This document shows positions 5,744-10,668 of a DNA stretch of 10,668 nucleotides, one piece after another (position 1 is the stretch's first letter; every line of letters begins with the position of its first letter). Origin of the DNA: Nitrososphaerales archaeon TH5896 (GTDB taxonomy: Archaea; Thermoproteota; Nitrososphaeria; Nitrososphaerales; Nitrososphaeraceae); assembly GCA_014523625.1 (NCBI GenBank), contig JAATVP010000151.1, positions 1-10,668 on the forward strand, read 5' to 3'. The position numbers and the translations under genes are program-made. The notes under the pieces are model-generated. The model was not told the DNA's origin. It saw only the letters and a program-made list of their open reading frames with translations, and ran no database searches.

Positions 5744-7948
5744 TTATGACCTCCCAATTACTTCTTCGGGAGTGCTTTTTTTAGCATCTACACGATTGTG
5801 GTCCAAGCTATGATCGATGGTCCTTGTCCGCCATACGAATTTGGAATAGAGCATTTTGGGGACGATGCGTTTGAAGTCGATCCCTTGGCCAATATACCAT
5901 TTAGGAAACCATTCGTAAAGGTGTAACCTAATTGTTTGAATATATACTATCAGTCCCTCAATCAACATAATACCAATATTTCCTCCGATAAGGACGGCGT
6001 ACCCTCCAGCTGTGCCACCCAAAGATTCGAATGAATCGATAACCGTTACAAGAAGTGCTGCGTGGACCAGTAGCATTATCCCAAGTCTAGAGTAACTTAT
6101 TGTGTTTGAAAGCATTTCTATGATTCTTACCATTATTACCTCCACCACAATACCTACCACTCCACCACCTTCGTCCTTCCCAAGTTTCTTGAGGTGCTTC
6201 TCTTCCTTCATGCCTCCGATAATCATCACTATTACAGTACCAATAATTACAAGGGGTGCTGCCTTTGCAACCAGCTCTACGGTGACCCAGTCTCCGAAAA
6301 CGACCGTTAGCCAAGGCACCGGTTCATCATGGACGACTCCAGTAATGCCAAACATGCCGATGATATCATATCCTGAACCTATAGCTGCTAGGATAAGGCT
6401 TACCACCGCAAAGTATTGTACTATAGTTGGGATATCATGGTAAAAAATCATAAGATTATCATGCTTTTTGATATCTGCCTCGAGCCTCAAGAAGAAAGCC
6501 AGCAAGATATGCACTACCCCTATAGCGATTGATATCTCTAAAATCTTGACTACCTCCTCAAAAGTTAGCTCTGACACACTTAACATCCCCACAAATCCCA
6601 ATTGTTCAGCAATGGGAAATATGAAAGGAAGCTCGATTATATGAAAACCAAATAATTCTCCCGTTCCTAGGCCAGCGATGGCTGCAGCCGCTCCACTCGC
6701 CGCTATTAAAGTTCCCCAGGTGGTCAAAGATCCATTGCCGCGGTATCTGAAAAGCATCCCTAGACCAAAGAGCAATAAGCCGTGTCCCAAGTCTGCAAAC
6801 ATCAATCCATAGAAGACAGGCCAAACGAAGGCAATAATTGGCGTAGGGTCTCTCTCACGCCAATCTCTCTCATAGTTGGGTAATCCCTGTGTCTCAGTTA
6901 TGATCTCGAAGGTGCGAATATACTTTTTATTTTTCAGGAGTGTAGGAAGTTTCTCATCGTGATCCTCAGCGTGACTTTCATGAGAGGCCGAGCGTTCAGG
7001 ACTATCCATTACCGAGACATAATCGCTTGTCAAGCTCTTGAATTTATTTTCCATCTGTTCAGGGATAAAGCCCTGAATCATTGCAAAATTCCTTGTGCCA
7101 CCTGGCTTTCTAGTTGCTTCTAAAACATCTTTTGCCACATGAGAAGCTTCATGTAATGATAGTAGTTTCGTAGTAAGCGATAATTTTAATTTCTCAACTT
7201 TCTTGCGCAGATCTGTGCTTTGCTTCTCTAGTTCCTTTATTTTGGTCTTGGACTCAGCATAAGCCAAATGGGGATTCTGAGGCATGTTAGGAGGTACCTG
7301 TAAAGGGTGCACTCCGAAGCTTCTCAAAACTTTGATTATTCTATCAGCGTCATTGTCAGTTGAACCTAAGATGATTAAGGCAGATTTGTGCTCATTTAGT
7401 TTAACAATCTGCATCTGAAGATCTCCTAGGCTTTTCTTGATCTCATCTTGGTCGTTATTCTCTATGATAAAAGTTGCTGCATAAAATATTCTTAATTTAG
7501 AGAAAATTCGTAGATCTAAATCCAATTCCGCTGCCATTTCCAAGGTTAAAGCTATCGTACGGTATTCTTCCAACTGTTTTGAAACTTGACTTTGCTCCAA
7601 AAGGATCCTTTTGGGTTCTTCCAAGATTGCAGTGCTTCTTACCTCCAAATCAGCTATGAAGCTTTGAATATCTTCAATTTCGTAGGATGTCTGCTCTTTC
7701 GGAGCACCTTTAAACATGGTATCCATTACGCCAGTTTCTAGAGGTACTCCCAAAGCCTTGACAACATCGTCAATTTCTTGGAAAAGCCTCTGTGCCTTCA
7801 ATAGTAGGTCGTCATAATAGGGGTTAATATACTCTGATGCATGTTGCAGGGGATGAAACCATTCAAGTTGAGCAAGTCTGCTTACAACTTGCTGCGTTTC
7901 AGTCCTAGGTAGGACAAGAGTAGTTTTCAATAATTTAGCGGTTCCCAT
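5744..7948 (-). CDS. atpI: A-type ATP synthase subunit I (a-subunit, membrane stator)
   Basis: A 734-residue protein matching the family length of about 650-750. Residues 1-365 form the cytoplasmic arm, with long coiled coils at about 95-135 and 230-275 and a charged insert rich in His/Glu at 318-334. From residue 370 there are about eight transmembrane helices. Conserved family segments include GLMFADLGHGLLL (381-393), LSNTISYSRLGIM (613-625) holding Arg621, the arginine that faces the rotor carboxylate during proton transfer, and EGLIVYIQTIRLHLYEWF (664-681). With subunit K it forms the proton channel of Ao. ATG 7948 lies 66 nt after the subunit K stop with no TATA box between, so I and K are probably co-transcribed. 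The Gly-rich loop 594-600 between helices is ordinary. Confidence 0.95.
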   Translation of the reverse strand: MGTAKLLKTTLVLPRTETQQVVSRLAQLEWFHPLQHASEYINPYYDDLLLKAQRLFQEIDDVVKALGVPLETGVMDTMFKGAPKEQTSYEIEDIQSFIADLEVRSTAILEEPKRILLEQSQVSKQLEEYRTIALTLEMAAELDLDLRIFSKLRIFYAATFIIENNDQDEIKKSLGDLQMQIVKLNEHKSALIILGSTDNDADRIIKVLRSFGVHPLQVPPNMPQNPHLAYAESKTKIKELEKQSTDLRKKVEKLKLSLTTKLLSLHEASHVAKDVLEATRKPGGTRNFAMIQGFIPEQMENKFKSLTSDYVSVMDSPERSASHESHAEDHDEKLPTLLKNKKYIRTFEIITETQGLPNYERDWRERDPTPIIAFVWPVFYGLMFADLGHGLLLFGLGMLFRYRGNGSLTTWGTLIAASGAAAAIAGLGTGELFGFHIIELPFIFPIAEQLGFVGMLSVSELTFEEVVKILEISIAIGVVHILLAFFLRLEADIKKHDNLMIFYHDIPTIVQYFAVVSLILAAIGSGYDIIGMFGITGVVHDEPVPWLTVVFGDWVTVELVAKAAPLVIIGTVIVMIIGGMKEEKHLKKLGKDEGGGVVGIVVEVIMVRIIEMLSNTISYSRLGIMLLVHAALLVTVIDSFESLGGTAGGYAVLIGGNIGIMLIEGLIVYIQTIRLHLYEWFPKWYIGQGIDFKRIVPKMLYSKFVWRTRTIDHSLDHNRVDAKKSTPEEVIGRS

Positions 7949-8014
7949 TTAGTCTCAGTCCATCCGTTATCCTCTCAGTCGGACGTGCCTAATCAGGAAT
8001 CTCCCCGATTTAGG

Positions 8015-8353
8015 TCACGCTTGACCGAGTATGATGAACATCATGACGATACCGTAAATTGCGATTGATTCCACCATGCCTACAATGATGAATACCCTGG
8101 ACTGCATTTTAGGATTATCACTAATAGCTGCTAGGCCGGCAGCACCGACGTAACCGAGTCCTATACCCGCACCAAGAGCAGCCAAACCAAATGCCATTCC
8201 TGCACCTATCAGCTTGAATGAGCTTCCATCACCCGCAGATGCCTCTTCCTGAGCATATGCTGTAGACCCCATGGAATTTACGGTTATGAAAGTTATTGTG
8301 GTGAGTGCCACGATAACCGGGATTAAAATATGTCCTCCCTTTCCTTTCTTCAT
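8015..8353 (-). CDS. atpK: A-type ATP synthase subunit K (c-ring proteolipid) with signal peptide
   Basis: A 112-residue proteolipid. Residues 1-35 resemble a cleavable signal peptide (MKKGKGG, hydrophobic core, then STAYA-QEE). The mature part is one c-type hairpin: helix 1 about 45-78 with the small-residue pattern GAGIGLGYVGAAG, the polar loop SDNPKM (78-83), and helix 2 about 86-110 carrying the ion-binding carboxylate Glu95 (GMVESIAIYG). The ring of these hairpins turns as ions pass the subunit I arginine. The helix 1 site that holds Gln in sodium-binding rings appears to be Leu66, which favours protons (inference), although Ser96 and Tyr100 resemble sodium-ring residues. A TATA box about 27 bp before ATG 8353 indicates a separate, near-leaderless promoter, which could raise K output above B and D to match ring stoichiometry. 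Confidence 0.95.
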   Translation of the reverse strand: MKKGKGGHILIPVIVALTTITFITVNSMGSTAYAQEEASAGDGSSFKLIGAGMAFGLAALGAGIGLGYVGAAGLAAISDNPKMQSRVFIIVGMVESIAIYGIVMMFIILGQA

Positions 8354-8374
8354 AGGGGTTCGAGATGGGACGCC

Positions 8375-8384
8375 CTATTTAATG
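8375..8384 (-). promoter_or_regulatory. Internal TATA box driving subunits K and I
   Basis: The minus strand reads CATTAAATAG, centred about 27 bp before the subunit K ATG, so transcription would start at or next to the start codon. It lies inside the ATP synthase cluster after the 43-aa gene, splitting B-D-orf43 from K-I. Confidence 0.55.
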
Positions 8385-8425
8385 ATATCTCGGCAATCCG
8401 ACAATTCTGCATATTAAAAGGAATT

Positions 8426-8460
8426 ACAATGGATTGTTACTAAGTAAGAAAACAGGATAA
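8426..8460. repeat. Two abutting palindromes beside a T-rich tract
   Basis: ACAATggATTGT (8426-8437) and TTACTaAGTAA (8437-8447) abut, sharing one base. On the minus strand they follow the T-rich run CCTGTTTTCTTACTT (8456-8442), which could terminate the B-D-orf43 transcript. They lie about 45-65 bp upstream of the subunit K TATA box, so they could instead bind a regulator. Neither role is proven. Confidence 0.35.
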
Positions 8461-8465
8461 ATGAA

Positions 8466-8597
8466 CTAGATTTTGGAAAGTGCTTTGCGTTTACATTCGC
8501 CAAGCATCTCTTTCGTCTGCTCTATCATAGTTTCATATTCTTTCTTGAGAACACCTTTTGATTCCTCAGAAAAGTTTGCGATAATATTCTCGCTCAT
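8466..8597 (-). CDS. 43-aa helical protein inside the ATP synthase cluster, function unknown
   Basis: ATG at 8597 opens a 43-residue frame ending in TAG at 8466. The protein is almost entirely charged helix (MSENIIANFSEESK, then KKEYETMIEQTKEMLGE, then basic CKRKALSKI), with no membrane segment. It starts 35 nt after the subunit D stop and precedes the subunit K promoter, so it is likely co-transcribed with B and D. Archaeal ATP synthases have coiled-coil peripheral stalk subunits E and H (about 100-200 aa); this could be a shortened H- or E-like helix or a lineage-specific accessory peptide, but similarity is not demonstrable by eye. The frame is also open upstream of the ATG back past the D stop, with no alternative ATG, GTG or TTG start. 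Confidence 0.55.
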   Translation of the reverse strand: MSENIIANFSEESKGVLKKEYETMIEQTKEMLGECKRKALSKI

Positions 8598-8631
8598 ATC
8601 CCAATTAGTTCCCAGAACAATCCCGACGGTA

Positions 8632-9270
8632 TTAAAGCTTTTTCCTTTCGAGTACTGCTTTAACTTTTTTGAGCCTTACGAAGTCTTCTCTTTCTCGTTC
8701 TTCGAGGGTGGCCCGGATAAATGCTATCGCATTCTCATACTGTGGAATTATGACATACTCCAACGCATTAATTAACTTCTGAGTTCTCTCGAGTTCCTTT
8801 GCCAGACTAAATATTGCATTCTCGTATTCGGCTGCTTTGCAAATTTGTGGGAGTATGTTCTTTATTAGTTTCGCGCCTTTATCTACCGAAGCGTTGGTTT
8901 CCACGAAACCGTATGATAATTCTTGCCCCCCCTGTTTGCTGCTGACGTGAAGGGTCGGGATCCTTACGTCCACAACTCTTCGCACATTTACTTCAACCTC
9001 CATGATACTTGGAGTAGAATCAGATATTGATTCTAGCGTTGTTGTTCCAAGCGACATGTAGGAATCATATACGGAAGAATAGATCTCTGCTAATGGTGAC
9101 CAGATATCACCTCTGGCCTTGTTAGCCTCCTCGATCATTTCGTCTATCTTTTTTAACAGAACCTCTCGTTTGTCGTCAAGAATCTTGTGAACCATCTTTC
9201 CCACCTGCATGGAACGACGGATCTTGATTAGTTCAATCTTTGTAGCAGTAACCCTTCCCCCAAATGACAT
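8632..9270 (-). CDS. atpD: A-type ATP synthase subunit D (central rotor shaft)
   Basis: A 212-residue protein of usual family length. The N-terminal helix holds the family pattern (VTATKIELIKIRRSM, then a run LLDDKREVLLKKIDEM), and the C-terminal helix from about 150 holds AKELERTQKLINALEYVIIPQYENAIAFI, the classic subunit D signature. Together they make the antiparallel coiled coil that turns inside the A3B3 head and transmits torque from the c-ring. The middle (about 75-140) is a more variable globular part. ATG 9270 begins only 10 nt after the subunit B stop, so translation is probably coupled; no Shine-Dalgarno is obvious near it, and an inverted repeat flanks the junction. Confidence 0.95.
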   Translation of the reverse strand: MSFGGRVTATKIELIKIRRSMQVGKMVHKILDDKREVLLKKIDEMIEEANKARGDIWSPLAEIYSSVYDSYMSLGTTTLESISDSTPSIMEVEVNVRRVVDVRIPTLHVSSKQGGQELSYGFVETNASVDKGAKLIKNILPQICKAAEYENAIFSLAKELERTQKLINALEYVIIPQYENAIAFIRATLEEREREDFVRLKKVKAVLERKKL

Positions 9271-9288
9271 GATTAAAAGATCATTTGG
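9260..9288. repeat. Inverted repeat spanning the subunit B stop and subunit D start
   Basis: CCAAATGA (9260-9267) and TCATTTGG (9281-9288) are perfect 8-bp arms around a 13-nt loop. In the mRNA one arm holds the end of B including its TGA stop, the loop holds the ATG of D, and the other arm holds D codons 2-4. Ribosomes finishing B would open it, so it could couple D translation to B (inference). Confidence 0.4.
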
Positions 9289-10668
9289 TCTCCTTGTAGT
9301 ATTGTCTCACATGTTTTTCTTTTATTTTAGTTAGCTCACCCTCAGGTAAAGTTGAGAGTACGTCCCATGTTCTTGAAAGAGTCTCTTCTAATCCCCTATT
9401 CTCGTCTTTTTCTTGTTTCAGAAAATGACTTTCGAACATATCGCCTGCATCCAAATACTTGAGGTCTACACCAGTCAGTCCTGATCTTCCTACGATTTCG
9501 GCTAGAGCTCTTACTTCCTGAGCTCGAGAGTAGGCGTCGTAAAGCTGGTTACCTACTTCCATGTGATCCGATCTCGTTTTTCCCTCCCCAACACCGTCTT
9601 TCATAAGTCTTGAAAGGGACATTAGAACGTTCACAGGTGGATAAACACCTTTTCGGAAGAGATCTCTACCTAACACTATCTGACCTTCAGTAATGTAACC
9701 GGTGAGATCCGGAATAGGATGAGTTATATCGTCAGCAGGCATAGATAGTATAGGCACCTGAGTTACACTACCATTTTTACCTCTAATACGTCCAGCACGC
9801 TCGTAGTTGTTTGCCAGATCAGTGTATAGATAGCCCGGATATCCTTTCCTTCCTGGGACTTCTTCTCTTGCGGCGCTAATCTCACGTAATGCCTCTGCAT
9901 AGTTTGTCATGTCTGTGAGTATAGCTAAGACATGCATCCCCAAATCAAAGGCCAGATATTCGGCTACAGTAAGGGCTACTCTAGGAGTTATAATTCGCTC
10001 GATAGCGGGATCATCTGCTAGATTAAGAAATAATACACTTCGTCTCAAGGCCCCAGACTCTTCAAGGCTTCGTTTAAAGTATTGCGCCTCAGAATATTGA
10101 ACTCCAATGGCTGCGAAGACGACAGCAAAATCTTCTTTAGTTCCTACGACCGTTGCCTGCCTGGCAATCTGGGCTGCCAGAATGTTATGTGGCATGCCGG
10201 AACCAGAGAATATCGGAAGTTTCTGGCCACGGACAAGCGTGAGCATTCCGTCTATCACAGAGACCCCCGTTTGTATGAATGAAGTGGGATATTCCCTCCG
10301 CTCAGGGTTCATTGGTTCTCCGTTTACATCAAGGAATTTCTCCGCTATTGGATCGGGGAGACCATCATTGGGTCGGCCGAGTCCATCGAATACTCTTCCC
10401 AAGAGTTCGGGTGAAACTGGCATAGCCATAGTTTTACCTAAGAATTTAGCTTTCGTTCCACTGATCGCCAGCCCCGTAGTACCTTCAAAGACCTGCACTA
10501 CGGCCTTTCCATGGCCTACCTCCAGTACCCTGCCGAGTCTTTTAGTGGAATCTGAAGTCTCGATTTCAACAAGTTCATCGAATGAGGCTTTTGTGATGCC
10601 ATCAATGATTATGAGAGGACCTTTAATTTCGGCTACTTTAGTATATTCAATGGCAGCTGATTCAGACA
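9281..10668 (-). CDS. atpB: A-type ATP synthase subunit B (non-catalytic head subunit), start codon cut by edge
   Basis: The frame is open to the right edge, where the last two bases read TG on the minus strand before TCT GAA TCA, so the start codon is very probably an ATG missing only its first base; the whole protein would be about 462 residues, the family norm. The N-terminus ([16 protein letters not shown]) and the beta-barrel domain fit. Where catalytic subunit A has a Walker A P-loop, B reads [11 protein letters not shown] (about 152-162), the known degenerate, non-catalytic form. Further family segments are [51 protein letters not shown] read as separate blocks, and [14 protein letters not shown] alternates with A in the A3B3 hexamer and binds nucleotide without hydrolysis. 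Subunit A is expected just beyond the edge. Confidence 0.95.
   Translation of the reverse strand, partial: SESAAIEYTKVAEIKGPLIIIDGITKASFDELVEIETSDSTKRLGRVLEVGHGKAVVQVFEGTTGLAISGTKAKFLGKTMAMPVSPELLGRVFDGLGRPNDGLPDPIAEKFLDVNGEPMNPERREYPTSFIQTGVSVIDGMLTLVRGQKLPIFSGSGMPHNILAAQIARQATVVGTKEDFAVVFAAIGVQYSEAQYFKRSLEESGALRRSVLFLNLADDPAIERIITPRVALTVAEYLAFDLGMHVLAILTDMTNYAEALREISAAREEVPGRKGYPGYLYTDLANNYERAGRIRGKNGSVTQVPILSMPADDITHPIPDLTGYITEGQIVLGRDLFRKGVYPPVNVLMSLSRLMKDGVGEGKTRSDHMEVGNQLYDAYSRAQEVRALAEIVGRSGLTGVDLKYLDAGDMFESHFLKQEKDENRGLEETLSRTWDVLSTLPEGELTKIKEKHVRQYYKETK

Noticed and set aside
6087..6443. Alternative-frame ORFs inside subunit I
   Set aside because: Low-complexity Thr/Ile/Pro or Arg/Gly-rich translations caused by reading membrane-helix codons in the wrong frame.
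8473..8775. Plus-strand 100-codon ORF
   Set aside because: Antisense to the 43-aa ORF and the 3' end of subunit D; Phe/Ser-rich composition is the complement of Lys/Glu helices.
1..10668. CRISPR array, insertion sequence or prophage
   Set aside because: No regularly spaced direct repeats, transposase motifs, terminal repeats or phage genes were seen; the window looks like core chromosome.

Overview
The window reads as archaeal chromosome, most likely from an ammonia-oxidising thaumarchaeon (Nitrososphaerota, Nitrososphaera-like). Pointers are an archaeal-length ribosomal protein S15 next to an archaeal RecJ/Cdc45-family gene, an archaeal A-type ATP synthase cluster, archaeal TATA boxes about 25-30 bp before several start codons (short or no leaders), and moderate-to-low GC. 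The lineage is an inference; no rRNA marker is present.

Layout, left to right. On the minus strand, 1-820 is a RecJ/Cdc45-family gene cut by the left edge, preceded by rps15 (836-1288). Two small plus-strand membrane-protein genes follow (1392-1814 with a signal peptide, and 2010-2288). All the other larger genes are on the minus strand: a radical SAM enzyme (2434-3324) with a possible 47-codon gene at its 3' end, tRNase Z (3656-4573), a glutamate-racemase-fold protein (4697-5500), and the ATP synthase block I (5744-7948), K (8015-8353), an unannotated 43-aa protein (8466-8597), D (8632-9270) and B (9281 to the right edge, lacking about one base of its start codon). In transcription order the block is B-D-orf43-K-I. 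Subunit A probably lies beyond the right edge; C, E, F, G and H are not seen here.

Functional themes: ATP synthesis at the membrane (B and D in the A1 head and stalk, K and I in the proton-translocating Ao part), tRNA 3' maturation (tRNase Z), translation (S15) and the replication fork (RecJ/Cdc45). The only gap above 300 bp, 3325-3655, has no convincing gene but holds nested inverted repeats and TATA boxes, so it may encode a structured RNA.

Most notable points: (1) the racemase homologue has Ser in place of both catalytic Cys residues; (2) the RecJ/Cdc45 protein has lost most of its DHH phosphoesterase metal ligands, suggesting a structural CMG-like role; (3) a 43-aa protein sits inside the ATP synthase cluster; (4) the structured intergenic region 3445-3598; (5) a long leader with small ORFs before the racemase-like gene; (6) a radical SAM motif with CX4CX2C spacing.
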